Positions 1 through 12,910 of a stretch of DNA of 64,000 nt are shown piece by piece. Both the position numbers and the translations under genes were made by a program. Location: NCBI GenBank assembly GCA_000181795.3, contig CM012955.1, positions 15,137,201 through 15,201,200 of the forward strand, in the 5' to 3' direction. This stretch comes from Trichinella spiralis (taxonomy: Eukaryota > Nematoda > Enoplea > Trichinellida > Trichinellidae). The notes beneath the pieces are model-generated. The model searched no databases. It had not been told where the DNA came from and was given only the letters and a program-made list of their open reading frames with translations. The first letter of the stretch is position 1. Each line of letters starts with the position of its first letter.

Positions 1-1548
1 AAATTGTTTTCAGCAATATTTTACCCTTAAATGCATTCATTGCACATGTTGATCACGCTTTCCAGCGCGAGTTTTTTGCTTTTAAATCGTAAAACAAAAT
101 TCCTTTTCTTTTCAATACAAATATACTTACGATAATTTCCATAAACGCAACATTTCATGAGCTTCTGTCAACGATTCTACAGTGTCAGTTTGCAATAAAA
201 TATTGACATTACCACATTGTTTCCTGAAGAAAAATAACAACGACACTCCATACCAATAATTATGCATACATATTAAATATAAATCATCCAAAGCAATTCT
301 TTACTTTATTTTGTTTTAAAATTTCACAAATATAAAACTCATTACAATAAATAAAACCATTTCATTTAAATGACCGTCGTAATGGAAAAAGAACATCCAA
401 AATGTGCAATTAAAGTATTTTTATCTTATAAAAATACATTTTAAAAAAATATAAAAATCACTTGATTATTAACAATGAACTACTGCGTGCAACAAATATT
501 TTTCTACGTAATCTAAAAGGAATTCTTAAAAATAAACAATCTACAGATATGAAAAATGTAAAAAATATTAATACTGATATTAGGAACATAACAGCATTTC
601 AAAAAATATGAAAAGCGCAATCTGTTTGAGAATGTCTAAAAAGTAAATTAAAATATATAGCAAATGAATGAAACAATAGCACATTAAATACAAATAAAAT
701 CAGCTTTGTAAAGCTCATTAGATTTCGCAGAGGAAAACAAAAACTTAGTTAATGAGACCCGAATAAATGCGCAAATCATGCATTGCACTGTGTTTTACGA
801 TGATTGTTTCGGCAGTAATTATCTTCGGAAAATAAAAAAAATTTTATCTGATTGTTTCAAAAAAAACATTATCCCAATGTTAAATGATATTTTTAAAATA
901 CGAAAAATCATACATACTTCAAATCCAGTGCACTGCATTTACAAAGAGCCATTTTTTACTATGCTGATAATATGTATATTTTTAAATTCACTTCAAATAT
1001 ACTGAATTGAATATATTTAATATATGCAGGACGTGTCAGCTTATACAGCAATACTAAAATGTGAAAAAGTAAAATGCAATTTCACTACAACATATATTTG
1101 ATAATAAAGATAAGTCATACTGTATCATTTATAGGAAAGAAAATATAAAATAAATTAACCGCTGAATTGTGATATTTTGCCAATCAACACTTTTTCAGCA
1201 ATTTTAATAATGAGCGGTTTTTGCACTGAATCTTTAAATTTGTAACAAAAGCTATCAGTACGATAAATTAGTGCAACAGTACTGTAGCACATTGTACTGT
1301 AAATTTGCTGAAGTTAAACAAAAATTGATAAAGTACATTTCTTTTCATTAATAACTAAAAGAAATCAACTGAAATCATACGTTTTATTTTGATTTTACAA
1401 TTCAAACAAAAACAGATTAAATGCTTTTTGTATGATTCAAAATGTACCTGTTTTTAGCAATCAAAATTTTCAATTATATCACGCAAATATGTAAATTTTC
1501 ACCAAATCACAAGCTAAATACACGCAAAAAAAGATACAATCAATTCAA
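1..1548. other. AT-rich intergenic DNA
   Basis: Very AT-rich sequence with no exon-like open frame bounded by splice sites and no recognisable RNA gene. The right part probably holds the 3' untranslated region of the AAGAB-like gene, which ends at 1549 on the minus strand. I see nothing else in it. Confidence 0.6.
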
Positions 1549-2479
1549 TCAAGAAGTGTCCTCTTCTGAAGCTTCGTCGTCATCCGTTAAAATTTTCAAA
1601 AACTGTGTAGCGACGTGGGCGGCATATATTTTTCTTTCAGCTTCGGGCAAACTTTCCGCGTACTCTTTCATTTCGCTAAATTTCTGATACAAAGCAGAAA
1701 ATGACATCACTTCACTGTCTTCGTCCAATCGCAAAGCTTGGAAAGAGTCACTGGCCGCTTCCACCGACTCCCCCGCATCGACGGCCACGTTGGACGACGA
1801 TTCCGCATTTTTCTGAAACGCAAAAACTCCGCTTTAAAATTAAATTAAAAAAATAATTATGCAAATAAAGCATTACTCACACATGTCACTTTTGGTTGTT
1901 CATTTTTGGGAATCATATTACGCCACTCATTAGCCTAGAAAAGTTGCAAGAGTGAATTATAATTTGAAAAAAGAAAAAAAAAACTTTCAAAACCTGCAAA
2001 ACTTCAACGAGACGATCAATGCCTACAACTTCACCAAACGATTCGGCTTCTTGGCGCATTTCCTCGTCTGGATTCAAAACGATAAAATCGAAATTGTTTT
2101 CTATACACCAACTTTCAACACTGTCCACGTGGTCGTCCAGGATGTGCGAGACAACAAACAGACGAACACCAATATCCGCATTTTCCAGAGCTTTCCATAC
2201 AAGTTTGTAACTTTGAGAATCGTAGGTCAAATTGCAGTGCAATATCACGGCTTCAGCACGAATGGGAGGTGGCGTGAAGCTGTCAATCTCAGCTTGCCTT
2301 GTGGTGTGTAAAAGCAGATCAACACTGTAATATTTGGAAACCAATTTCCACGTTTTCGGTTCAGTGTCAGAAAATGATGAACAATCTTTGCTTAACAAAA
2401 GCGACGCTATACAAGGTTCTGTACTGTCCGCTTCTTCGGGAAAACAGCGAACTATTAATACATCTGAAGAACTGGCCAT
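1549..2479 (-). CDS. AAGAB: Alpha/gamma-adaptin-binding protein p34-like (AAGAB), 3 exons, 267 aa
   Basis: Minus-strand exons 1994-2479, 1881-1934 and 1549-1812, 804 nt in total, give 267 residues with all introns in phase 0. The product starts MASSSDVLIVRCFPEE. The N-terminal half has the Rab-like G-domain layout of p34: a hydrophobic first strand, then VILHCNLTYDSQSY and RLFVVSHILDD, but no classic GTP-binding P-loop, as is usual for this family. The acidic linker and the C-terminal helix, FSALYQKFSEMKEYAESLP followed by EAERKIYAAHVA, match the conserved AAGAB tail (sequence of the type EMKAKAAGLPHEQRKAHAEKVA). In animals p34 is a cytosolic chaperone that binds alpha- and gamma-adaptin and helps assemble the AP-2 and AP-1 clathrin adaptors. 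It lies 138 bp downstream of the TMEM14 gene on the same strand. The assignment rests on recalled family sequence. Confidence 0.85.
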
Positions 2480-2617
2480 TTTTTGTTTTACAAATTCAAA
2501 AATACTTGAAATTTTTAAATTATCTCTATATATGTGTACACAAATATATACAAATATCAACCCAAAATTTAACCAACTAATCAAATGTTGCCAAAATTAT
2601 TCGTTTGTAAAATTTTT

Positions 2618-3298
2618 TCAAGAATAAATTCGTAAATACGATCGCACAAACATTGCCGCACTTAAAGCAGTAAATAGACCAGCCGGAAAAAATTTATATG
2701 AACGACAGAAGCGAATTCCCATCACAACACCTAAGCAACCACTGGTAACTAAAATAAATAGAATCAATTAACTGACGATAGATAACAAGAAGAAATTTGC
2801 GTTGACATTTCACTTTGCACAGTAATTTACACTAGTTGAACAAAAATACAGAAAAAAACTTTCCTCATTCACTGCATAACTATGAAAAAATAATACATGT
2901 ATTAAATACAGCATAAAAACGGTTTGTTTAATTATAAGTTCTTTAATAAATAAAAAGTTATATTGAATTTTATATGAAAACTCACGAAGCATGGGCAAGT
3001 GATTCTGCGAAGCTGCGTAATGAGCACTGACTAGTGAAAGAATACCAAAAGTAATGCCGGCCGCTAAAGATGGAACACTACCTAAAATAAAAAATAATGA
3101 CGTTAAAGTAAATACTTTCTTCTCAGTTTGAATATATCAAAATTATATAAATCAAAGCTTAATTATATAAATCAATAAAAGCTAACGTGTAAACACAGAA
3201 CTCTCTATCAATAAAAATGCATAACCTGCTTTGTAATAACCAAAAATACCACCAGACAGTATCAGAAAAGCATACAAATTTCCAATGTGATCTGGCAT
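2618..3298 (-). CDS. TMEM14: TMEM14-family small membrane protein, 3 exons, 99 aa
   Basis: Minus-strand exons 3226-3298, 2986-3081 and 2618-2748 sum to 300 nt, or 99 residues. The start MPDHIGNLYAFLILSGGIFG and the following KAGSVPSLAAGITFG are the signature of the TMEM14 (UPF0136) family: a glycine-rich first helix, then the near-invariant GS-PSL-AG motif. The last exon has GVVMGIRFCRSYKFFPAGL, matching the family's MG-RF--S-KF-PAGL segment. Three or four short membrane helices fit a mitochondrial inner-membrane protein. The vertebrate paralogue TMEM14C is implicated in porphyrin handling during haem synthesis, but the substrate in this organism is unknown. Length is close to the usual 100-115 residues. 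It is the upstream member of a tight same-strand pair with the AAGAB-like gene. Confidence 0.88.
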
Positions 3299-5944
3299 AG
3301 GAAATACTCTTCAAGCGAAAACGTACGATACGATGATTTATAACCTCGTTTAGGTAATAAGTTACAGTAAACAATCATGAAATTCAAGATTCATTATGTA
3401 TTGTAGAATTAAATGAAACTTAATATGGCTAGTTATTTTCTTAGCAATCTTATTTCAAGTACAAAAGTGAAAGTAAAGCGTGTTTGTTGCAAATGACATA
3501 TTAATGCTGATAACTGTAAATGTAAACAATGCGTTTAACATTGCAGAATTATTTTTCTTATTTTGAATTTTGTCATTTCATTGTTTCTTCAGCACTGCAC
3601 TGTTTACCATACAAAATTACTGCTCATTTTTGCCATTTATTAAAAGCATTTATTTAAATAATTCATTCTAGTTTATGTTCTTCTTTTTTTTTAAATTATC
3701 TCATTTTTGCATAATTTACAAGATCACTTTTCTAAATCAAATGTAAAACATGTTCAGCAATTGACATGTCCAAAGCTGTCACTTTTGCTTGAACAAAATA
3801 AAAATAGTGCATAACAATTGCTTTTAGCCGTCAATTTTTGTTACTTTATTCAGTTATCTGCTGAAGCGTTTCAGCATCTGTTGACACACCATTTTACAGC
3901 TACAAACGGAACGCTTTGCAATAATTGCAACTTCCCATTATTGAAAAATAAAAGAAAAATATATTTTCTGTTATTTGAACAGATGAATTTTTGGAATATT
4001 GTTCAAAAATTAAATAATTAAAAGATCACTGTTAGGATACAATCATAAATTAAATCAATGCATATATTTTACATTTTTTTTCATAATTCTTTTTTAGATT
4101 TATAATTAATTAATGAAACAGTAAGTATAGTTTTTTATTTTTTTAACAAGTAATGGTGAATATGCATGCAATTTGAAGCGAAAATATTAAAATATTTCAG
4201 TTTTGAATAACTAATTCATATTCAAATACAGGATCATTTAACGTGTAAAATTTTGCTCGGGAAACTTTTTAAAATCGTTACTTTAAGCAATTATAGCGTT
4301 CTTTCCAGAAAATCATATTTGTTTAATCGAAATTATCACGTATAGTTTATTCAAGATGAACGTGGCATAACATGTTGAAATTCTCTTGGTAAATATGGAA
4401 ACGGTTTTCTTATAACGAGCCATATTTGTGGAAAAAATGATGTGTGTACATTGGATGAAACATGAATATTTTAAAAATTTTGGAATTACATAAATTAGAT
4501 TTGTTCCCCTGCGGCAAGTTTCGACCTATCTGACCCATCTGATAGAAACCCCTTTTATAACTCTCAGCCTTCATTTATGCTGAAGCGCCTGTTTACATTT
4601 GTTTTTGTTAGAAAGATGGTAAGACTGTGTGAATTTAAATTAAAAGTCAAAGTATTTTTTTGTTAATTTTGAGAGTAACATATAGCTACGAGAATGTAAA
4701 AAACAGTCATAAAAGTCAGCTTTATCAATTTAGCACAGCAATGCAGAAGAGCTTGCCTCTTTTTATCAACGCATGTAGAAGCTAACTTTGGTATGCGACT
4801 TGACACGAATGGAACTTTAGAAACTTTAAAACAAGCTACTGCTTGAAAAATATTGTGATCATTTTTTAATTTTACAATAAGTAGAATTAATGTAAAATAA
4901 TTGAAATATTCTTTAACATGTTTTTATTTGAGAAAAGATTTTTTTATTTGATATAACAATTACTTGAATGTCAAAAAAGTACAGTAAAATATGTATAATA
5001 AATTTTTGTTTACTCTCTGTTGTAGCTGGTGGAATTTGAAGAGACAAATTCGAATCGTATTTTGCGTTCAAAATTCAATAAACTGGAAGAAGATGTGAAA
5101 TTTTCAATTTAAAAATAATTTTGCATGATTTCATTGTGATTTTGAAACAACTTTGAGAACAAATGTTAAAATTCAGTTTGCTTTGAATTTCATTAAACAG
5201 TTGTACCCATAAAATCTTTAACATTTTGAAACATGCATGTATAAACAATTTCACATGAAATCATTACTGCAACTGTACTGACTGTTTAATTTGTGAATCA
5301 TCAAAATTGCAAAAACAGCAACGTTTATTTTATTTTACCACGCTTCTAATTAATATAAAATTCTTCTTATCCAACTGGTATCCAGTTGCAAAATCCACTC
5401 TAAAATATCATCCTTTGTGGTGATCATCAATGAAACAGTATTATTCTTCTCTTTTTGTATTCCTGTTTCAACTCGTCGTTTGAGAACAAGATTACCAAAA
5501 TACGGTTGCACTGAAGACAGTTTTCTTCTTTTTCTTTTTCAAAATGCCAAAGCAAGACAACTCTAGTTTTGATTAGCAAACAGAATGTGTCATTAGACTG
5601 GTCGATAAAGTAAAATAATCGCTGTTTCTAATTGGGCAGCAATTGATTGCCAGTCGATGTTAGTCATGCCGGTCCAAAAGCTGGGGGTTACTTCGATAAT
5701 TAAATTTTGCTTCATTTTTGCTAATCGATCGTCCAGCTTTGCCCCGAATCATCATCATCTTTCTTTTTTACTTTGTTAGACATTTTATTTTATAAATGAA
5801 AGAAAAGAAAAATGAATAAATAACTATATATATGTATATATATACCATATCCACCAGGTATCAGAGTTTTACTTACCTTCAGAGAAGAAAATCATTTTCT
5901 AGCCGATCAGCTTTAGCTGGTTGAAGGGGACCAATTGATACAGG
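3299..5944. other. Intergenic AT-rich DNA, no gene seen
   Basis: No open frame with a credible start, splice sites or family match. The slightly more GC-rich patch at about 4,500-4,620 was inspected for a tRNA and rejected. The segment includes the promoter side of the TMEM14 gene at its left end. Confidence 0.5.
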
Positions 5945-6340
5945 CTAAATACAATTTGGTACGTCCTCAACCAGTCCAAGCCAGTCGGTTAATGATTTTG
6001 ATGTGTCGATGCTCATCAGACGAGGAGGATACAAGACAACAGCCGGCTCACCAGGCAACGTACCGTCAATGACTGACCGAGAGGAGCGGACAATTTTTGG
6101 CAAAGGCACAAGCCGGCGATCCTGATTGGTCAATCTGATATGGAAGCACCGATGCGTTGCGATCGATCAGTAAAGCTTTTGCCGTAAAGCGACGAACCGT
6201 GATCAACTTTTGGCCTTTTCTTGTCGAAATGTGCAGTCGGCTTGATGTTAGCTGCGCCTGGTTGATCATAAGCCCCGCTTTGAAGCGAAGGCGTGAATAT
6301 GAATTTGAAGCTTTTGTCATATATGTGCATTTTCTTTTTT
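5945..6340 (-). CDS. Candidate C-terminal coding segment of an unrecognised protein
   Basis: On the minus strand the last 62 codons before a TAG at 5945 read like real protein: QDRRLVPLPKIVRSSRSVID then an acidic, aromatic end, SLTDWLGLVEDVPNCI. Immediately upstream another frame is open with similar character, including HFDKKRPKVDHGSSLYGKSF. The two frames are offset by one base near 6,130, with no usable intron between them, so either one frame is spurious, the assembly has an indel, or the segment is a decaying exon. GC content is higher than in the flanks, which favours coding. I do not recognise the family. It may belong with the candidate minus-strand exons at 6581-6880 and 9026-9183. 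Confidence 0.35.
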
Positions 6341-6411
6341 GTACAATATGAATGAAACTTGACGTAAGATAATTGAAAATGTTGAATTGATAACGAAAAA
6401 AAAACACGCAT

Positions 6412-6423
6412 ATACGCATATAC

Positions 6424-6454
<31 letters not shown>

Positions 6455-6518
6455 CACATATGCGCATATGCGGACAAACACAGATACACACAGGCACAAA
6501 CACACACACACACACACA
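6412..6518. repeat. Compound microsatellite (CATA)n / (CA)n
   Basis: Alternating CATA, TACA and CACA units form a run of about 107 bp. Its minus-strand translation gives long Cys-Val and Tyr-Val runs that should not be taken for protein. Confidence 0.9.
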
Positions 6519-6580
6519 CAAAAGCTGAGAGAAGAAGTAAAGCGGGGAAAAGCGGGTTAAGATTCAGAGAAAGCGAAAAC

Positions 6581-6880
6581 CTATGACGGACGATTTTCAT
6601 TGCTGTTGTTGCTGCTTTTGCTGTTTCTGCGGCTGTTGTTGCAGCTTCGGCTGCTGCTGCTGCTGCTGTTGCTGACACAGCTGCTTTGCAGCAGCTGCTC
6701 GTCAATCATCATCAGTTTGGAAGAGGAAGAAATGTCCGTTTGCGACGGCAATGTCAAAAAGTTGGAACTCACATTTCGCCTCCGCCCCAAATTCATTTTG
6801 TGCAGGTTAACATAATTCGGACGGTGATTGTTCTTTGCAAGCTCGATGGGTGGCTTTTTCGATAAGCCATTATTCTTCAG
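6581..6880 (-). CDS. Candidate Ser/Asn-rich exon, unrecognised
   Basis: A minus-strand open segment begins right after a good acceptor (GCTTTTCCAG, ending at 6881) and runs in phase 0 to a TAG at 6581. It encodes LKNNGLSKKPPIELAKNN..., a basic stretch NLHKMNLGRRR, then Ser/Asn-rich low complexity from GCA/GCT-type triplets. It resembles an unstructured tail of a signalling protein. The candidate exon at 9026-9183, in its second frame, ends in phase 0 at a GTAAGT donor, so the two could be spliced together. No domain is visible and no family is assigned. Confidence 0.35.
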   Translation of the reverse strand: MKNNGLSKKPPIELAKNNHRPNYVNLHKMNLGRRRNVSSNFLTLPSQTDISSSSKLMMIDEQLLQSSCVSNSSSSSSRSCNNSRRNSKSSNNSNENRPS

Positions 6881-6892
6881 CTGGAAAAGCAT

Positions 6893-9025
6893 TTGTCATA
6901 TATTTCTATATTACTATTATTACTGTTGTTATTGTTCACTTGCAGTGGAATAGAAAATGTGTTTTAGCAAAAAAAAGAAAGTTCAATAATAATAAAAAAA
7001 GCAGTTGAATTATCACCATAGCGTGGGCTTATAGCTTTTTGTTTCCTTTTTATTATATCTGATTTTCAGATGAGCAATTGATAATTTGCTAAAAAAAATA
7101 TTAAAGAAAAAGAAAAGGCATATGCTCTCTCTTGTACTTTTGAATTTTTCCCATTGTTTGAATGGGTGTGTAGATGATGATATCAGTGTTGAAAGTAGCA
7201 TAAATAATTAAGGAATGAAAAGCCTCGATAGATATATTAGCTTTATCAACACAGCAACACGGATCTGTTAAAACAGAAATTTGATTCCTGTGTAATTTAT
7301 GAAAATAGACTGTCTGAATGATTGCGCTGAGATTGGAAAATAGCGTTTGAAATTGATTCTGAAACGTAAATCCATTTGTTTTGCAAATGAGAAACTTTTC
7401 CAAGTGAATTCAGTTGAAATTATGGAATTTACACTTTCACATCAGTGGGTTGAAATATTTTAAAACTCTTCAGCAAAGAATAATTATAATTTCTTTTCGT
7501 TGGCGATTAGCTGAAACTTGAACTTGAAAGCCTTTTGAAATTGAAACGCACACTTCACCGGGGCTACAAATTTTTTGTCCCAACAATCAGCAAATAAATT
7601 TCAAAATTAAATGACAGTTTTTACAGTGGCAGTGGTGGATTCGATAATTTGTAATTTTTCGATAATCTGTTCCACTGTCGGATACGTTGCAAATCTCAAC
7701 TGGGAATTTTATCCAATGTGTCGGCACTGGGAAGCTCATCTGTTGAATAGAAGATCACTTTTTTTATTAATGGAAATTTTAGACAAATTCGTCGATTTTC
7801 ATGATATTGGCCAACTGCAGTGAAATTTACCATTGAACTAGGTTGAACTGAAGTGAAAAATCGATAACATTCAAATTTACACAACATGCTGGGGCAATTT
7901 TATCCGTTTTACAAGTTAACCAACTATTCACAAACATATTACACGATTGCATGTTGGGAACAAATGTTTTTTAATTATAATGGTATAATTGGCAAAAAAT
8001 TCTACACTATCATGTATGTAGACTTCAATTTTGACAATCGGATTGTATGACATTAATTTTTTATCAATCAAAAGTGAAAATTTCAGGATATGACAAAAAA
8101 AATTAAATCGAATTTTCCATTTGCAATGTTCCAGTAAAATTAATGAAGCTTGACTATGAAATTTTTTACTTTAAATTGAGATGGATAAAATAATCGTCAT
8201 TAGAAATTTCTTTAATTGAATTGCTTAATTCTTTTTCAGTTTTATTACAATTTCAATAAAAGCAGTTTTAAAATGCATTACATTGATGCTTTGAAGAAAA
8301 ACAAATATCAACGCAATACGTTTGAACACTGGTGAAACTAGTCGGTTTATACAATTTAGCATTGATAACGGAAATATTTGCTTTGTTTGTATATAAATTT
8401 GAATTTGCTTATTACAAACAGCAAAGGCTATTCAAATTGAAAATGTTTCAATTTAATTTTGTACAATTTAAAAGCTTCAATGTTGCACACATTTCAGAAG
8501 TATCTATTTAGAAAATAGATGTCATCTAACAAATAAGTATCATAATTTTGCAATGTTTAAAATTTGCTAAAACGTAAAAATAAGCAGTTTAAAATTAAAA
8601 ATAGAAAACATATTTTATAATAAAAATCGCCACCACCGACAGCTTAGTACTTTGAAGAGTGATTTCAATTAAGACAGTCGAACACATGAAAGTGATATAC
8701 ATTATCATACATTGCTGTATTATTTTTCAAATTATGATTTACTCATTATTTTAATATTATTATTTCTATTATATTTAAAGTTGTCTATATTAAAAAGAAA
8801 AAGAACAGTTTTTGTTTTACACGAATGATGGATGAATTTAAAATATCCATTAGCAAAATAGACGTAATTATTTTTTTGATTATTATTAAGTTGATTTATT
8901 CAACAATTCGGTGTATTTGTTGTATTTTATAAATTGCAGATGCATTTCAATTATTCATGAAAAAAGAATAACTAACCGAATTTTATTAAATAAATGAAAA
9001 GCAAATTCAAATATATACAACTTAC
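6893..9025. other. AT-rich stretch, probably intron or intergenic
   Basis: No supported gene. Short open frames here are low in complexity and lack splice signals. Confidence 0.4.
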
Positions 9026-9183
9026 AACAACGCGCGGCAGTAATGTTGGGGTTGATGAATTGACGGACAGGACATGATGCATACTTGGAAAATTCAATAC
9101 CGAATTCGATAATGGCAGGGATTTTTGAATAAAGCAAAACTTGATCATCCGACCGGCGATCGATGCACTTGAAAATTTCACAG
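9026..9183 (-). CDS. Candidate internal exon, unrecognised
   Basis: A minus-strand segment of 158 bp lies between a TTTTTAG acceptor and a strong GTTGTAAGT donor, with clearly higher GC than its surroundings. Two frames are open throughout. One reads FGIEFSKYASCPVRQFINPN, the other SVLNFPSMHHVLSVNSSTPT; the second leaves in phase 0, which fits the candidate exon at 6880. The frame cannot be chosen without transcripts. I recognise no domain. Confidence 0.3.
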
Positions 9184-12100
9184 CTAAAAAGTCGAGTACG
9201 GTTTTTGAGCCGGCTAATTATCTCGGCACGTTGTGGGAAGCAAATGCGCTATAGTTCCCCTCCCCCTGCTCCTCCTCCTCCGGCCATGGTTTATTACCGT
9301 GCGTTTTTTTAAAGCGGATGAATTAGCTTCAGATGCAGTTTGTGTAAATAGTGAAAATGCTTGTTTAAATAAAATTGCAATGTATAAAGCGAATTTTTGT
9401 TAACTACAACTTTGAGAAGGTAGTGGGTGATTTTTGAAACAAAATTTCAGCGTTCATTTCGGTTGATCGTTTTTTTCACAAATTTGCCCAGATAGCATTG
9501 CGACGCTTGTTTCCAAGAAGAAGAAGAAGAAGAAGAACCGTAAGTAGTAAGCTATATTAGCCGTTTGATAAGAAGAAAACGATCAATATAAACTCGCTTG
9601 GAAACACAAGCTTGTCTGCTTTTGCCAATTGCACCCATTTCTTAAATTAACTCGCAAGCAGTTGTCATTTTCATTTCATTCCAAGCGTACTTTGTCCGCA
9701 AATGTGTATGCAAAAACAAAAAAAAATTTTTTTCTTATTTCAATACAGTACAGCTATACTATTTTTGTTTAATAAGCAGTTTGAAAAAAAATTTTCAAAC
9801 AAATTATAATAAATTTAAAAATGAATTTATTCATAATGCAGCATCTGCTTACAAATTGCTATTCATTTATCATAATAATAATAATAAGAAGAAGAAGAAG
9901 AATATAACGGAAGCGGATGCAATTTTCTTATTTTACAAACATCATAAGAAACTCTTTAACGATTGTAATTAAATAAATACTTCAAATACTGCTTTGCCTA
10001 ACACTGAAGGTCAAGTGCAATTGTTGAAATAGATTACATGAGTAAATAAAAAAGATGCTAATAAATGTTCCTCGTTAATGTTTTTAATTTTCACTGTGCA
10101 GGGATTTTGCTTTGAAAAAAAATTATTTCTACTCATTTAGCACTAGCAAATTTTATTTAAAAACACGAAAAACATATGAAAAACAATATATATATATATA
10201 TGTATTTCACAATCTGTATGCAAAGTCTAAAAATATTTATCAATGCAAATCACTTACTTATCATCTGTGCAATTTTGCATTTGTTGTTTTGCACTTTTTG
10301 CTACTATTGATATAAATAGATTTGTGATTTTATTTCTTTTTTATGTTTTGGTTTTTTATCTTTTTTATGTTTGGAAAATTTGCAATTTTGAAATGATGAC
10401 AGAAATTTCAGATTGCAACTTGAAAATGGTTAATGAAATTATGGCTGCTTAAGCATTTGCAGAAGTGCTGCCGTAATGGAACGATCGATTCATATATTGC
10501 GGTGGGTGATTGGAAAGTCGAGTGGTACTTTGGAAATAAAAGAATCCCATTAGCATGAAAACATTTGGGAATTTTTGCACCGCCTTTGTTGGCCATAAGC
10601 AAGGCAACGACAATTGCCCAGTGAACGTTTGAAAACACGAGAGCGTGCATCCTGTGAAATCAAGTGCATGCCGCTGGTTTAGTGGCTTTTACCGTCGTAA
10701 ATATTACAAATTTGGTCGAAACATCGATCCATCTAGCGCCAAAAAGCAGCACCAATTGCACAACGCTGTTTGGCACTTTTTAAAATTTTGCTTGCATTTG
10801 ATGTATGTTTTTTGTTTTACAAAATCACATAGTCAACATGTTGCAATGCCGAGCAATTAATTCAGCAGTCTAAGGAAGAGATAATTTTTGCAAATCTGCA
10901 AGCAACAGGATACAGCTTGTTTGATCGATCAACATTAAGGCAAAAATGGCAATGTTCAATCTCTTTTGGGATGAGTTTCGGGAAGATATTATTTTAAATG
11001 ACTCGTTAGGTTTTGCACTTTATGGGAAATAATGTTTTACAGTATCACCATTTTAATAATTTAATCTTCGATAAGCGAAATTTGTCGATCATATTTTTCT
11101 GATTTGATCTTTGTTTGAATTTCTCTTTTAAATGTACAAAATTAAAGAATGATAAAAACTAAAAAAAATTCATATACAATAGTTGTTTTTAAAAAATTCC
11201 TTTTTTTGAATGAATAATGCATTCCATTGATGGCATTATTTTGTCATGTTTCATCGTCCTTGTTGCAAAATGGCTGTTGAATAAATTGGTTCACGTTTTG
11301 TTTAAACATCAGTCTTGTTCAATATTTCATCATCAAGCAAAATTTTAGCGCAAAATGAAATAAAGACCCCAGTCAGGCAAAATATTTATATACTTTATTA
11401 GAAGTTTGTAGTCTGTTCAAACCGATCTGCACTGAATAATGAAAGCATTTCTTCATTTAGCAACTGTATTTAAATTTCTTCTATTGTCAATTATTGGATT
11501 ACTTTCACTGTTTTGATTCTCCTTATTTGAATTGCGACATTGTAAACATTACAACTGTTTCAATTCCTCTGTAACATCATCTTAATGTAAAGCTGTTTAA
11601 AATCAGCAAAATTATATGCATTGAATTTGAGAAAATAATAATTTTTGTTCATAAAGACCAGTGTTTATATTTAAATTTAAGTAATACTTTGCTAAATTGC
11701 ACACTAAAAAATATTTTACATATTATGGGGTAAATGAAATGCTTGTTATAAATAAAGATGTATTTATTTTTTCAATTTATGCCACAAAATCTACCATCGT
11801 TGTTTCAGAATTACATTGTTTCTAAGCTTCATTTAAATATTTCGAATTTTTAAATGTTCAAAACTTTAATGTTGTTCTATTGATAATTAATTATTTTATT
11901 AACTGAGGATTCAATACAAATAAATAAGTAGCATTTAAAAATAGATTCTTGAAATATTCTTTATTATGCTATATTTTTCTTTGTTTCTCATACACACATT
12001 TTGCTAATTTAGGAGAGTGACGTTCAAATGTTGAGATATATTTGAAAAGTTCTGACACAATGACATCAGGAAAGCAGCTCGATTTGTCGTTGTAAATGGT

Positions 12101-12696
12101 TCGATTTCTCCAGGTTTAAATATTCATTACGTTATAGAAATTGCGATTAAAACTTGAATCCCTTTTTCTTGTAATTTTAAAGCTCTTTCACTTTATTCTT
12201 GGCATTTGTCATGCAAATGAATGACTGAATTTACGATAAAAATGATAAAAACAATTTTGTTTTCAATTGCATTTGATTTATTTTCAAATTAAATATTTTG
12301 ACCACTGCAACCTGCAAAATTCAAAACTGTGCATTCAAGGAGGATGCACTTTCACTTCAATGGCACAAAAATTACTTGAAGCATTTTTTGAATAAAATTA
12401 GAAAACGTTGGTCCGTAGTGGGACAGACTTATTTTCAAATAATATTGTGTCTCACGTCGTAATTTATTAAGATATCAAGTATAAAATAAAACTTTAGTTA
12501 ATTTAATTGACAATTTACGATTATTCGAAGAAATTAAATAATCCATAAAAGTAAAACAATTTTTTCGTACTGAATATAATTGAATGGTTAGTTAATCCCA
12601 TTGAGAAGAAAATATCAACCTAAAATCAATAAAAGTACAATTTTTATTTTAAAAAATATTTCATTTACTTAAGAAAGTATCAAAATTATATAACAT
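9184..12696. other. Intergenic or intronic DNA with simple repeats
   Basis: A GAAGAA run near 9,517-9,535, a second GAAGAA run near 9,890 and a TATATA run near 10,190 are the only structures seen. The GC-richer patch around 9,190-9,300 could be promoter sequence. No gene is supported. Confidence 0.4.
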
Positions 12697-12759
12697 TTAG
12701 TTGAAATTCAGTACAACATTTCCATCGGAATGTATAACCTGGCCACGTACAATATGAAC
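12697..12759 (-). CDS. Candidate terminal exon (20 codons plus stop)
   Basis: On the minus strand an acceptor (AAAATGCAG) is followed in phase 0 by VHIVRGQVIHSDGNVVLNFN and a TAA stop, with an AATAAA-type polyadenylation signal about 60 bases further on. The peptide has a beta-strand pattern and looks conserved, but I cannot place the family. Upstream exons would lie beyond 12,760 and were not identified with confidence. Confidence 0.35.
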   Translation of the reverse strand, partial: VHIVRGQVIHSDGNVVLNFN

Positions 12760-12910
12760 CTGCATTTTAATAAAAACATGATTACTGTACTGTTGCTTTT
12801 CGCGCAAAATGTTCTATTTTCTTTGTTGTTGAAAATTTCCGTTTATTATTCGCAAACGTAATTAACTGAAATTGTGCTAAAAATATTGGATAGATGTTTT
12901 CAAGAATTAA

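Noticed and set aside
4500-4560. Possible tRNA on the minus strand
   Set aside because: A T-arm-like piece is present, but there is no pairing acceptor strand, D-arm or anticodon stem.
6317-6705. Long minus-strand frames with Cys-Val-Cys-Val and poly-Ala runs
   Set aside because: They are translations of the CA/CATA microsatellite and the triplet run; all frames stay open through such repeats.
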